Source of the DNA: Peribacillus frigoritolerans_B | GTDB taxonomy: Bacteria > Bacillota > Bacilli > Bacillales > DSM-1321 | Length of the DNA: 64,000 nucleotides | Direction of reading: 5' to 3' | NCBI RefSeq assembly: GCF_044762665.1 | Contig: NZ_JBIWES010000004.1 | Span: 124,001-188,000 of the forward strand | In this document: piece after piece, positions 9,664-18,164 of the stretch | How the letters are laid out: each line of letters opens with the position of its first letter | Numbering within the stretch: position 1 is the stretch's first letter | Program-made: the position numbers and the translations under genes | The notes under the pieces: model-generated | Database searches by the model: none | Told to the model about the DNA's origin: nothing | The model's input: the letters and a program-made list of their open reading frames with translations, nothing else

Positions 9664-9686
9664 AGAGACGGCAAATTGCCGCCTCT
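9664..9686 (+). repeat. Hairpin AGAGaCGGC/GCCGcCTCT, sister of the terminator at 9885
   Basis: This imperfect stem lies 8 bases after the CAP gene stop and shares the GGCaaATTGCCGCCTCT sequence with the hairpin at 9885-9905. It has no T tract, so it is probably not an efficient terminator on its own. The two copies bracket the intergenic repeat at 9714-9831. Confidence 0.5.
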
Positions 9687-9713
9687 GATGAACCTCATTA
9701 GATTGAAGAAATT

Positions 9714-9831
9714 TGCGACACTCCTGCCGGATAACTGCCTAGCCGAGACACCATAGACGCTTGCGTCAAGGAGGCCTGGCAGACAGTCGGCGGAAAGGGA
9801 GTGGATTTCTGAAACCACTGCAACTTTTTTA
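9714..9831. repeat. Degenerate Bacillaceae intergenic repeat element
   Basis: The stretch runs from GCGACACTCCTGCCGG through CGCTTGCGTCAAGGAGGC and GGCGGAAAGGGAGTGG to CTGAAACCACTGCAAC. From memory it matches, with several substitutions, the non-coding repeat (ACTCCTGCGGG...GAGAC...CGCTTGCGCC.GAGGAGGC...CCGCGGAAAGCGAGTGG) scattered in many Bacillus-group genomes. CTGCC (9735 region) can pair with GGCAG (9778 region), giving a long cruciform. No protein is encoded. Its mobility and role are not established. Confidence 0.55.
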
Positions 9832-9884
9832 AAATAAAAAACTTTAGACTAGCTTCATTTTCATCCAATTTGTCTAAAGTCTGA

Positions 9885-9910
9885 GAGGCGGCAGATTGCC
9901 GCCTCTTTTT
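9885..9910 (+). terminator. Strong intrinsic terminator
   Basis: GAGGCGGC (9885-9892), loop AGATT, GCCGCCTC (9898-9905), then TTTTT. A separate 9-base inverted repeat ACTTTAGAC/GTCTAAAGT (9841-9849, 9872-9880) lies just before it. It would end transcripts of the CAP gene about 250 bases after its stop. Confidence 0.8.
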
Positions 9911-10162
9911 ATTCATTCTTATATTCCAAGTCTAATGATTGCTATTATCCGTGATTATATACCTTCCTCACTTTATATCGAAAAGACGTCATTTTAGTTT
10001 GATCGCTTCAATAAGAAAACGTTCTTGATTATTACTTAGTTGGATGGAACCCAAGGAATACACGTAAAGTAGTTATATCATACTATCTTTCAATAATCTT
10101 ACTGATAAAAATTAAATTATGTTAAAATAGAATTCTAGACATAGGTACAAAGGGGCAATTGG

Positions 10163-11044
10163 ATGAAAATAGAGGTTGGCTCTGTTATCAACGAATTACG
10201 AATAAAACAAAATCTTACAAGAGAAGAACTGGCTAAGGATATATGTGAACCTAATGCCCTGTCAGATTATGAAAGAAGCATCACTTCTCCAACCATTGAT
10301 GAATTGGCACTTTTTGCGGATAAACTTAAAGTTGACCTGCCGTATTTCTTCACTACCAAAAATGAACCGATTTATAATTACATAGAAATCATTAAACTTT
10401 TGATTAACAAATACAAACGGACACGCAATTATGAAGCAATTTATGAAATCGTCCAAAAAGAAATGGCAACTGCACCGGAAAAATCGATATCATTTTATCA
10501 ATTCTTAAAATGGCATGAAGGTATCTCTTTTTTTTATTTGTACAATGACAAACAAAAGGCTATAGAATTATTGAATGAGGCCATTCAGATTACCATGGGT
10601 AAACGGGTCATACTTCATCAACAGGAAATAGAAGTTTTAAATAGTATCGGGATCATCCATTTTAAAACGAAGAATTATGAAGAGGCCATCACCATCTTCA
10701 ATGAAGCACTGGAATTTATCGAGAATATTCCCCATGTGAATCAAGAAGGTACCATTATCGTGAAGATCATTCATGGATTAGCACAAACATTGACTGAACT
10801 TCATTTTTATCAGGAATCATTAAATTATACTCTTAAAGGAATCAACATCTGTAATTCGATAGAATCATTATATTTATATGCGGAACTCCATCTCTTAACT
10901 GGTAGGAATCTGGTACAACTGCAACAACCTGAAGAAGGACTGCACTATATAAAGCAATCGAAGAACATTTTCAGTCTTCAAAAAAACGAAGAATTCGTAC
11001 AAATTGCCGAACAAGAATTGGAAAGCATTATGCACTGCATATGA
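10163..11044 (+). CDS. RRNPP-family (PlcR/NprR-like) HTH-TPR transcriptional regulator
   Basis: Cytoplasmic peptide-sensing type regulator, 293 residues. Residues 5-60 form an XRE-type helix-turn-helix (VGSVINELRIKQNLTREELAKDICEPNALSDYERSIT...), and the rest is a helical tetratricopeptide array, for example EVLNSIGIIHFKTKNYEEAITIFNEALEFIEN and ESLNYTLKGINICNSIESLYLYAELHLLTGRNLVQL. This domain order and length are those of PlcR/NprR/Rgg-type receptors that bind exported signalling peptides. I looked 170 bases downstream for a propeptide gene, the usual partner, and saw only a terminator, so its ligand, if any, is coded elsewhere. The start ATG has a GGGGCAATTGG site. Confidence 0.85.
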   Translation: MKIEVGSVINELRIKQNLTREELAKDICEPNALSDYERSITSPTIDELALFADKLKVDLPYFFTTKNEPIYNYIEIIKLLINKYKRTRNYEAIYEIVQKEMATAPEKSISFYQFLKWHEGISFFYLYNDKQKAIELLNEAIQITMGKRVILHQQEIEVLNSIGIIHFKTKNYEEAITIFNEALEFIENIPHVNQEGTIIVKIIHGLAQTLTELHFYQESLNYTLKGINICNSIESLYLYAELHLLTGRNLVQLQQPEEGLHYIKQSKNIFSLQKNEEFVQIAEQELESIMHCI

Positions 11045-11049
11045 ACATG

Positions 11050-11092
11050 AAAGATAGAAATTCCTTTAAAAAAGGAATCTCTATCTTTTTTT
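11050..11092 (+). terminator. Intrinsic terminator after the RRNPP regulator
   Basis: AAAGATAG-A-AATTCCTTT pairs with AAAGGAAT-CT-CTATCTTT and is followed by a T run, 6 bases after the regulator stop. Confidence 0.85.
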
Positions 11093-11214
11093 AGTGTCGT
11101 TAGTTCACCCTTACCTTCAATCAATTTCAAATCATTAAAACGATCATTATACTTTCAATAGCCATTCTATGTCAGCTATAATAGAAGAATGTAACCCAAC
11201 TGGAGGAAAAAAAA

Positions 11215-11814
11215 TTGTCTAATAGATTAGGTTTAGTGCTTGACGTAGAAACAACGGGTTTACGTCCCTCTTCAGATGAAATTATCGAGCTTGCCCTTAT
11301 ACTATTTACATACAGCAGTGAAACAGGGGAAATCATTAATTTTATCGATCAAGAATCATTTTTAAGGGAGCCTCTCTCATATGGAGCAAGAAGGAATTAT
11401 GATCAAGCATACAGAATTCACGGAATTCCATACAGCGCCGTAGAAGGAAAAAGTTTTCACGATGAAAAAATTAAATCCTTCATTGCCCGTACCGATTCGA
11501 TTTTCGCACATAATGCATCTTTCGATAGAAGTTTTCTCTACCAAATGTATCCGGAAATCAATGATCAAAAGTGGTTCTGTACGATGCGGAATGTACCTTG
11601 GAAGCAATATGGATTTGAGAATAGTAAACTCTTAACATTACTGCAGGCACATAATATCACCAATTTTCAAACACACAGGGCTATGGACGATATATCTTAC
11701 CTAATGGAACTTATGAGAAAACCAGGACCTTCTGGCCTTCCTTATTTAAAGGAAGTCATTGCAAAAAATCCAATGAAAAAATATGCCCCTGCTTCTCAAA
11801 AGACAAGAGTATAG
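11215..11814 (+). CDS. 3'-5' exonuclease, DnaQ-like DEDDh family
   Basis: Single-domain exonuclease of 199 residues. Motif Exo I is LDVETTGL (Asp/Glu near residues 10-12), Exo II lies in IFAHNASFDRSFL (Asp near 104), and Exo III is HRAMDDISYL (His and Asp near 158-163), together the DEDDh metal-binding set. The first codon is TTG, 7 bases after GGAGGAAAA; no ATG is closer. Such stand-alone enzymes trim single-stranded or mispaired DNA ends; a specific role is not known. Flanked by independent genes, no operon. Confidence 0.88.
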   Translation: MSNRLGLVLDVETTGLRPSSDEIIELALILFTYSSETGEIINFIDQESFLREPLSYGARRNYDQAYRIHGIPYSAVEGKSFHDEKIKSFIARTDSIFAHNASFDRSFLYQMYPEINDQKWFCTMRNVPWKQYGFENSKLLTLLQAHNITNFQTHRAMDDISYLMELMRKPGPSGLPYLKEVIAKNPMKKYAPASQKTRV

Positions 11815-11968
11815 CCGTTTAAATAATTACTTATTGTTCATGGTGCACCAATGTTTTGTCACATACAAACCGCTGCCCATTCCATGGAACAGGAATGCAT
11901 ATCTTTATGATGGTTATAATTTTTGAGGCACTTTTATTTTCCTGCATTTCACTTATTACCTGATATTT

Positions 11969-12006
11969 TAAAAAAACAGCGACCCGTCTGGGTCGCTGTT
12001 TTTTTG
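11969..12006 (-). terminator. Bidirectional intrinsic terminator
   Basis: ACAGCGACCC (11976-11985), loop GTCT, GGGTCGCTGT (11990-11999), with A run before and T run after. It ends the YhgE-like gene on the minus strand and could also stop plus-strand transcripts from the exonuclease gene. Confidence 0.9.
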
Positions 12007-12010
12007 ATCA

Positions 12011-14413
12011 TTATACAGTTGCTTCTTCCTGTTTTTCATTTATTGCGCCGTTCATTTTCTTATACCGAATAATAAAGTAAAGAAGTGATAATATTAATGC
12101 TGCGACGAGGAATATGGCCAATATGGCAAGATTATGCCACATGAAGCTATAATCTCCTGTCGAGATGACAGCACGAAAAGCATTAATGGAATAAGTCATC
12201 GGTAGGAACGGTGTGAATCCTTGCAAGAAGCCAGGAACTAATTCATTTGGGAATGTTCCGCCACTGCTGGTCAGTTGAAGAATCAAAATCAATAATGCTA
12301 TGAACCGGCCTGGATTGTCAAAGGCTGAACCCAGGAACTGAATGATTGCCATGAATGTGCAGCTAGCAAGAATGCTTACTGCAAAAAACAGCGGCAGGCT
12401 CGTAACATTGATTCCAAGACCTAAAATTAAAATCGAGTCCACCAATATGGCTTGACAGATTCCTATGAGTGCCATGACGCTGTATTTACTAATAAACCAG
12501 CTAAATCCACTCGCAGGTTTAACAGCAGGATCTCTTAACGGGAAAATGATCGTCAGAACGATAGCCCCGATAAATAAACTTAATGAAATTAAATATGGTG
12601 CAAAACTAGTGCCATAGTTCGGTACATTATTAATTGGTAATTTATCCACTTTAACTGGGCTTGCAAACATGTCATATATTTCTTCATTGGATTTTATCTT
12701 GCCTGCTTCGTTTGCCCCATCATTCAATTCGTCATGTAATTCTGCAGATCCATCTGAAAGTTTGGCGATTCCATCTTGTAACTTGATGGCTCCATTCGCC
12801 AGTTCTCCCATGCCGCTAGTAAGGCTGGATGAACCTTCCTTCAACTTATCCGTTCCTGTAACCAGACCTTTCGAACCTTCGGAAATCTGTGAGGTACCAC
12901 TTGATAATTGCTTGGAGCCATCTTCAAGCTGATCAAGCCCGCTTACCAAGTTATTGCTGCCTTCTGTTAATTGTCCAAGGCCACTCTGCGCTGAATCTAT
13001 ACTATCGCCAAATGTTGTCAAACCAGACACCAATTGACCTTGTCCATTTTTCAGTTCATTCGCCCCGTTGGCGAGTTTATCCTGAGCTTGCTTCAATTGC
13101 GTGAAACCGCCGCTTAACGCACTTGTGCCTTCACCTAACTGATTTGCCCCATCACTAAGGCTATTTGAGCCTTTAGCAATTTCGGTTGCACTTGCCGATA
13201 GTTTCCCTACTCCTTCAGATACCCCTTTACTACCTTCACTGATGCGGGTTAGAGAAGAAATCACTCCCTCCAAACGCTCTTTCTCTGCAGGATCATCCGT
13301 AGCTTCAGATTGTTGTTTCAACCCTGAAATAACCTCATCCAAACCTACGGAAACTTCAGCTGCCCCCGCTTTTGCTTCGTTCGATGCTGCGCTCCATTCA
13401 GACAATGAACCTGAAAGCTGAGCGGCACCAGAAGCTACACCATTTGCCCCTTCAGTCAAAGCGGGCAGCTTTTCTTCTATTTGATTGAAGCCCTCTAATG
13501 ACTGCTGCAATCCAGAGGCCAATTCACCAGTTCCCGCTTCGGATTTCTTTGCTCCTTGCAAAAGCTCGGATTGGCCATCTTTCATTTGCTCAACACCAGA
13601 GCTGAACTGTTGTAACCCTTGATTAAGTTCCTTTGATCCTGCAGCTGCAGAACCGACCCCATTTGAAAAGGTCATTGATTTTTCAGCTAATTTTTCGAGG
13701 TTTTCATGGATTTCGACAGAACCTGAATGCAGGGAATCAATTCCTTCATCCACTTTTTTGGAACCTTCTTTAGCTGAGATAATCCCTTCACCAAGTTCAC
13801 TGGAGCCGTTTTTCACTGTATCCGTTCCGTCTTTCAATTCTCCAGCTCCATCACTGGCACTTTTGAGTCCGTCAGCCACTTCGTTCAAATTGTCGAACAT
13901 TGACTCAGCATAGGTTTTCGTAACGGCTGACGAAACCTCCCCTTTAATTCTCTCCGAAGCTGCGTCACCTATTTTAGTCGATATATAGTTGAACCCTTCA
14001 TTGGATGTATAAATTAAGTCAAGTTTTTTCGGATTGTCCTCCTGTAGGGTCGTTGCATTCTTCGAAAAGTTTTTCGGAATTTCTATTTTCATGTAATAAT
14101 CTTGATTTTCCAGTCCTTCATTAGCTTCTTCTTGACTGACGAAATGCCAATCGAAATCCTTCTTTTCCTTTAACTCCTTGACTAAATCTTTTCCTATTGT
14201 GAGTTCCTTTTCATTGAACTCCGCACCCTCATCCAAATTGACAATGGCTACAGGCAATTGGTCCACCTTACCATATGGATCCCAAAATGCCCACAGGAAC
14301 GTGCCGCTATATAATAAAGGTATCAGTATGATCCCTATTATGGAAATGAGTATCATAGGATGTTTTATTATCGCTGAAAATTCACCCTTTAAAGATTTTA
14401 ACACGCCTACCAA
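12011..14413 (-). CDS. YhgE/Pip-family membrane protein with extended Ser/Gly heptad repeats
   Basis: Large membrane protein, 800 residues. One helix near residues 20-40 (ILISIIGIILIPLLYSGTFLW) is followed by the extracellular N-terminal domain typical of YhgE (KVDQLPVAIVNLDEGAEF). Residues about 180-570 are a long run of repeats of the pattern L-xx-G-S/A-xx-L-xx-G (for example GLKSASDGAGELKDGTDTVKNGSSEL), which should form a coiled or beta-solenoid-like stalk. The C-terminal about 190 residues hold five or six membrane helices like ABC-2 permeases. Homologues include phage infection protein Pip of lactococci and exporter-like proteins; transport role is unproven. A TetR-style operator lies about 150 bases upstream. 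Confidence 0.88.
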   Translation of the reverse strand: MVGVLKSLKGEFSAIIKHPMILISIIGIILIPLLYSGTFLWAFWDPYGKVDQLPVAIVNLDEGAEFNEKELTIGKDLVKELKEKKDFDWHFVSQEEANEGLENQDYYMKIEIPKNFSKNATTLQEDNPKKLDLIYTSNEGFNYISTKIGDAASERIKGEVSSAVTKTYAESMFDNLNEVADGLKSASDGAGELKDGTDTVKNGSSELGEGIISAKEGSKKVDEGIDSLHSGSVEIHENLEKLAEKSMTFSNGVGSAAAGSKELNQGLQQFSSGVEQMKDGQSELLQGAKKSEAGTGELASGLQQSLEGFNQIEEKLPALTEGANGVASGAAQLSGSLSEWSAASNEAKAGAAEVSVGLDEVISGLKQQSEATDDPAEKERLEGVISSLTRISEGSKGVSEGVGKLSASATEIAKGSNSLSDGANQLGEGTSALSGGFTQLKQAQDKLANGANELKNGQGQLVSGLTTFGDSIDSAQSGLGQLTEGSNNLVSGLDQLEDGSKQLSSGTSQISEGSKGLVTGTDKLKEGSSSLTSGMGELANGAIKLQDGIAKLSDGSAELHDELNDGANEAGKIKSNEEIYDMFASPVKVDKLPINNVPNYGTSFAPYLISLSLFIGAIVLTIIFPLRDPAVKPASGFSWFISKYSVMALIGICQAILVDSILILGLGINVTSLPLFFAVSILASCTFMAIIQFLGSAFDNPGRFIALLILILQLTSSGGTFPNELVPGFLQGFTPFLPMTYSINAFRAVISTGDYSFMWHNLAILAIFLVAALILSLLYFIIRYKKMNGAINEKQEEATV

Positions 14414-14742
14414 GCCCTCCTATACGACGAATATGCCGCTTATTTAATCTATCTCGGTGAGAACGGATTGAAGAATACAATTAAGTCTATTGCTTTTGCA
14501 ATAAATATTTAACATTCTTCATCTTCACCTAAATACATATTACTTTTTAAACAATCAATAATTTATGACCAAATTGTTCATTTAGTCATTATCACGAAAA
14601 TAATATAACATTTATCCTTCTTTTTATCAATATTTTTTCACAGTCTTACATCCTATATTTACTGTTTTTAACGTTAAAACCTATTTAGATTGCCTTTTAA
14701 GCTGATTAAGACTTTATCATGAATTAGCTCTGATATTACATG
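14414..14742. other. Leader region of the YhgE-like gene
   Basis: Apart from the palindrome annotated separately at 14565-14589 the stretch is AT-rich and non-coding. No further motifs were recognised. Confidence 0.5.
14565..14589 (-). promoter_or_regulatory. TetR-type operator palindrome upstream of the YhgE-like gene
   Basis: ATGACcAAAT (14565-14574) and ATTTaGTCAT (14580-14589) are inverted copies with one mismatch around the spacer TGTTC. This size and the ATGAC/GTCAT ends are like operators of TetR repressors, which often control yhgE-type genes. No tetR gene is in the window, so the protein that binds here is inferred to be elsewhere. Confidence 0.6.
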
Positions 14743-14778
14743 AAAAAAAGGGTATCCATAATGGATACCCTTTTTTTT
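14743..14778 (-). terminator. Terminator of the nitronate monooxygenase-like gene
   Basis: GGGTATCC (14750-14757) and GGATACCC (14763-14770) form the stem; A and T runs flank it, so it may work in both directions. It is about 45 bases after the flavoprotein stop codon. Confidence 0.85.
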
Positions 14779-14814
14779 AGCTATATTAGCATAACTAAAT
14801 GAAGCGCTTTCATA

Positions 14815-15813
14815 TCATTTTGATATAATTCCTTTTAATTTTTCCGCCTGCCCGGTCAGTTTCTTCAAAGACTCCTGATATTCTTTTTCTAATTGTTTTA
14901 TGATGCCTGCAGCGGTATCTATTTTTTTAATCGCACCTACACCATGACCTGCTGACCAAATATCACGCCACGCTTTAGATTCAGATGATTTGGACATGCT
15001 GTCAAAATCGACTTTTTCTTTTTTGGCCAATTGTTCTGGGTCCAATCCTTCCTTCCTGATGCTCGGTTTAAGCATATTACAATTAACGCCTGAAAATGCA
15101 TCAGTCAAAATGATGTCATCATGGTCAGAATCGACAAGCATTTCACGATATTCATCATTTGCCCTGCTCTCTTTCGCCACGATAAAACGAGTACCCATAT
15201 AAGCAAGATCCGCTCCTGCCGCCTGAGCTGCCAAGATACTGTGACCAGTACTGATGGATCCGGCAAGCAAAATGATTCCGTCCCAGAATGTCCTTACGCT
15301 GTCCACGAAAGCAAAGCTATTTATCTCACCAGCATGACCGCCTGCTCCCGCTGCAACCAAGATCAATCCGTCCACACCTGAATCCGCAGCTTTTTTTGCA
15401 AAATCCACAGAGCTGACATCCGAAAAGACCAACCCGCCATAGCTATGTACGACATCCACCACATGTTTTGGTGAACCTAATGATGTAATGACGATGGGAG
15501 GCTGATGTTTTTTGACCAATTCCAACTCTTCTTCAAGCCGGCTATATGTACGGTGAACAACCATATTCATTGCCCATGGAGCTATCTTTGAGCCTGGTTC
15601 CTTATCCTTTGCTGCAATCAATGTGTCATTTATATCACCCATCCATTGATCCAGGACCTCTATCGGCCGCGCATTCGGTGCTGGAAAAGAGCCGATCACC
15701 CCATTCAAACAGCATTCTTTCACTAACTCAGGACCGGATATTAAAAACATAGGTGCTGAGATAACTGGTAAAGATAATTGATTCCACCACTGTTCAGGCA
15801 AACTACTAGTCAT
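14815..15813 (-). CDS. FMN-dependent nitronate monooxygenase-like oxidoreductase
   Basis: TIM-barrel flavoprotein of 332 residues in the nitronate monooxygenase / 2-nitropropane dioxygenase / enoyl-reductase FabK family. It opens QLSLPVISAPMFLISGPELV, the usual first strand and FMN contact, and has the phosphate-binding motif VAAGAGGHAGEINSF near residue 170, then LAGSISTGHSILAAQAAGADLAYMGTRF near 205, again FMN contacts. The histidine of the AGGHAG loop is present. The ATG at 15813 is chosen because GGGAGG lies 8 bases upstream; a longer frame starts at 15855 without a site. Flanked by single genes. Confidence 0.88.
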   Translation of the reverse strand: MTSSLPEQWWNQLSLPVISAPMFLISGPELVKECCLNGVIGSFPAPNARPIEVLDQWMGDINDTLIAAKDKEPGSKIAPWAMNMVVHRTYSRLEEELELVKKHQPPIVITSLGSPKHVVDVVHSYGGLVFSDVSSVDFAKKAADSGVDGLILVAAGAGGHAGEINSFAFVDSVRTFWDGIILLAGSISTGHSILAAQAAGADLAYMGTRFIVAKESRANDEYREMLVDSDHDDIILTDAFSGVNCNMLKPSIRKEGLDPEQLAKKEKVDFDSMSKSSESKAWRDIWSAGHGVGAIKKIDTAAGIIKQLEKEYQESLKKLTGQAEKLKGIISK

Positions 15814-15940
15814 CCTTAAACCTCCCGTAATTAATATATTACCAAAATATAACACTACTAGATTATCATACTTCTAAAAGACACAATTTTCAAGAAATTA
15901 ATTCAGCAGCTAAAATTTAATTGTCATGCAGCTCCATTTC

Positions 15941-15976
15941 AAAAAAACTGTATATGGAATACGTCCCATATACAGT
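15941..15976 (-). terminator. Terminator of the HAD phosphatase gene
   Basis: ACTGTATATGG (15947-15957) pairs with CCATATACAGT (15966-15976); minus-strand T run follows. It begins 6 bases after the stop codon of the phosphatase. Confidence 0.9.
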
Positions 15977-15982
15977 GTCGAT

Positions 15983-16726
15983 TCAATTTGAAAGCACCCA
16001 TTTACGAATGGCCTTAGCCACACCATCTTCTTCATTTGTCGCTGTAATCCAATCTGCTTTTTCTTTCACAATTTCCTGGGCGTTTCCCATTGCCACACCC
16101 ACTTTTGCTTCGGAAATCATCGCAAGGTCATTAAGGCTGTCACCCACTGCCATAACATTATCCATGGTAATATCGAGCAATGAACATACGAGCTTTATCG
16201 CTTTCGCTTTATTGACGCCCATGGCATTCACTTCAATATTCGTCGGGCTTGAATTGCTTATTTCAAAGGTTCCTTTTGATACCAGTTCATCCATGATGAT
16301 TTGGCGGATGTTTTCATCATTTGTATCAAAACCGAATTTAAGCCATTGCGAATCATGGATTTTTTCAGGCATTTCAGCCCTGTAAATATTATCGCAGCTA
16401 ATTGCCCAAAAATGTGTACCATGTTTTTGGCTTAATTCCCACATCCATTGTATGGATTCACTATCGACGATATTCCTTTCCACCAGTTTTCCTTGATTAT
16501 CGTAAATTTCGCTTCCGTTTACTGTAATGAGGTATGATTGAAGTTCCATTGACTTTGCAAAATCACTGCATGTCGCATAGGATCTTCCTGTGCTCAATAC
16601 CACAAAAACCCCTTGATTTTCGGCTTCTTTTATCGCTCTCCGATTTTCGTCAGATATCTCTCCAGCCTTATTGAGAAGCGTTCCATCCATATCAAGTGCA
16701 ACTAGCTTAATATCTTGTTTCTCCAT
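15983..16726 (-). CDS. HAD-superfamily Cof-type sugar-phosphate phosphatase
   Basis: Cytoplasmic phosphatase of the Cof (class IIB) HAD branch, 247 residues. Motif I LVALDMDGTLLN has the nucleophile and acid Asp near residues 12 and 14, motif II is VVLSTGRSY near 42, the lysine of motif III is in GVNKAKAIKLV near 180, and motif IV is VMAVGDSLNDLAMI near 200 followed by VGVAMGNA. This set is complete, so the enzyme should be active on a small phosphorylated metabolite. Length is slightly below the usual 270 residues because the cap is short. Monocistronic. Confidence 0.92.
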   Translation of the reverse strand: MEKQDIKLVALDMDGTLLNKAGEISDENRRAIKEAENQGVFVVLSTGRSYATCSDFAKSMELQSYLITVNGSEIYDNQGKLVERNIVDSESIQWMWELSQKHGTHFWAISCDNIYRAEMPEKIHDSQWLKFGFDTNDENIRQIIMDELVSKGTFEISNSSPTNIEVNAMGVNKAKAIKLVCSLLDITMDNVMAVGDSLNDLAMISEAKVGVAMGNAQEIVKEKADWITATNEEDGVAKAIRKWVLSN

Positions 16727-16830
16727 TCTTATTCACCCTTCCATAATCCTTCTTTATGTAACTAAGTCCATGATAGCTTATAATGCATACCCAAGGAAAG
16801 TACGTGATGAATTAAACAGGCATTAACATC

Positions 16831-16875
16831 AGTGTCATGATTTTATAATCAAACAAATATCCTCATCATGACACT
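16831..16875. repeat. 11-base inverted repeat between phosphatase and CDF genes
   Basis: AGTGTCATGAT (16831-16841) and ATCATGACACT (16865-16875) are perfect inverted copies separated by 23 bases. There is no T run, so it is not a standard terminator. It sits about 110 bases upstream of the phosphatase start and 20 bases downstream of the CDF stop. Function unknown. Confidence 0.5.
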
Positions 16876-16894
16876 TAGCATTCTGCCATTATTT

Positions 16895-17890
16895 CTACTC
16901 CCTGTCTTTTTTCATTTCATTCAATTCTTTTTTTATCTGACCTTCCCATTTTGGGACACCATCATTTTCATCAAATTCTATAATGACATCCGTTACCCCT
17001 CTTTCCTTGAAAATCTGATTAAACAGCCGATCTTTTATGTCGTCCGCCTGTTCGATTGAAATATGGGGATCAAGTTCAACTTCAAGTTCAACATGAAAAT
17101 CTTCCCCTTCTTTTATTACGGCCAGTTTCTGTATATCCCTTACATCTGGATCATCCATGACCATCGTTCCGATTTTTTGCCGCATTTCAATATCGGCTTC
17201 CCCAAGAGCACCTGCAGCATTGTCAAGAAAAACCCTTCCAACAACATAGAACATTCCGAGACCGATCATGACGGAAGCAACTCCTTCCGCTTGGATGAAA
17301 GGTGTGAAGTTTGCTAATAAAATGGCAATTATCGCGAGTACTCCGCCACCGGTCGCTACCATATCTTCCATGAATACTAATTTCGTCGCCGGTTTTGCCC
17401 TTTTTAAACCAGAGAAGCTCTTGAATATGACGGCTGCTCCTTTAGCTTCGATTCCAGTCTCATGTACCACTTCTTTCATCGCTTTAAATAATACATATGA
17501 TTCCAGCACAACCGCTAACGAAAGGACGGACAAGTTAATAAGGATACCAGTTGATTCTGCAGGATGCAAAATGTGATGGAACCCTTCTTTAATCGTTTCA
17601 TAGGACATGATCCCGACAACCAATACTGCCCCTAGTAATACAAGGTTAACCAAACGTCCAAAACCATCTGGGAATCGATCAGTTGGTGACTTTTTACTAA
17701 GTGCGGAACCAATGAAGACGAAAAACTGATTCGCAGCATCGCCCAAAGTATGTAAAGTTTCAGCAAACATAGCGACATTCCCCGTCATGAAATAGGCAAT
17801 CCCCTTTAGCACAGCGATGATACTATTCACACAGGCAGCAATGAACGCCGATTTATTACCTTGTTTCAATAACCGAAATAATTCTTTCAT
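16895..17890 (-). CDS. Cation diffusion facilitator family metal transporter
   Basis: Membrane metal/proton antiporter, 331 residues, with about six helices and a cytoplasmic C-terminal domain. Helix 2 carries the metal-site pattern AETLHTLGDAANQ (His47, Asp51). In helix 5 the usual HxxxD site reads MEDMVAT, with acidic residues in place of the histidine; this variant occurs in a CDF branch whose substrates are less certain. The C-terminal part (IGTMVMDDPDVRDIQKLAVIKEGEDFHVELEVELDP) is the ferredoxin-like domain of the family. The ribosome site is GGGGGGAT. Substrate ion (Zn, Fe, Mn, Co) cannot be told. Confidence 0.88.
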   Translation of the reverse strand: MKELFRLLKQGNKSAFIAACVNSIIAVLKGIAYFMTGNVAMFAETLHTLGDAANQFFVFIGSALSKKSPTDRFPDGFGRLVNLVLLGAVLVVGIMSYETIKEGFHHILHPAESTGILINLSVLSLAVVLESYVLFKAMKEVVHETGIEAKGAAVIFKSFSGLKRAKPATKLVFMEDMVATGGGVLAIIAILLANFTPFIQAEGVASVMIGLGMFYVVGRVFLDNAAGALGEADIEMRQKIGTMVMDDPDVRDIQKLAVIKEGEDFHVELEVELDPHISIEQADDIKDRLFNQIFKERGVTDVIIEFDENDGVPKWEGQIKKELNEMKKDRE

Positions 17891-18111
17891 CTAAAAATCC
17901 CCCCTAATCTTTTTATTAATTCATTATCATAATGTATTATCCCCAACACTGGAAAATATGAAACCACAAAACTCAAACCCCAACCTATACGATTGGAGAA
18001 TGGTTATAAGTTGTATCTCCCACAAACGAATATATTCCAGGAGTGGACGCATCTATTCTAATAAGTTCACAATGAAAAGCATTCATTTCTTTAGAAGACT
18101 GAATACTGCAA

Positions 18112-18141
18112 CAAAAAAAGGAGTAAGCTGCGGCTTACTCC
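18112..18141 (-). terminator. Intrinsic terminator
   Basis: GGAGTAAGC (18120-18128), loop TGCG, GCTTACTCC (18133-18141), then a T run on the minus strand. It ends the hypothetical gene whose stop is at 18165. Confidence 0.9.
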
Positions 18142-18164
18142 ATATCATCCAATAACTTCAAGCG

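Noticed and set aside
11041..11092. Possible signalling propeptide after the RRNPP regulator (MNMKDRNSFKKG...)
   Set aside because: The frame coincides with the terminator stem, has no signal peptide and no ribosome site.
14798..14812. cre-like TGAAGCGCTTTCA
   Set aside because: One base short of the consensus and located at the 3' end of the flavoprotein gene, not near a promoter.
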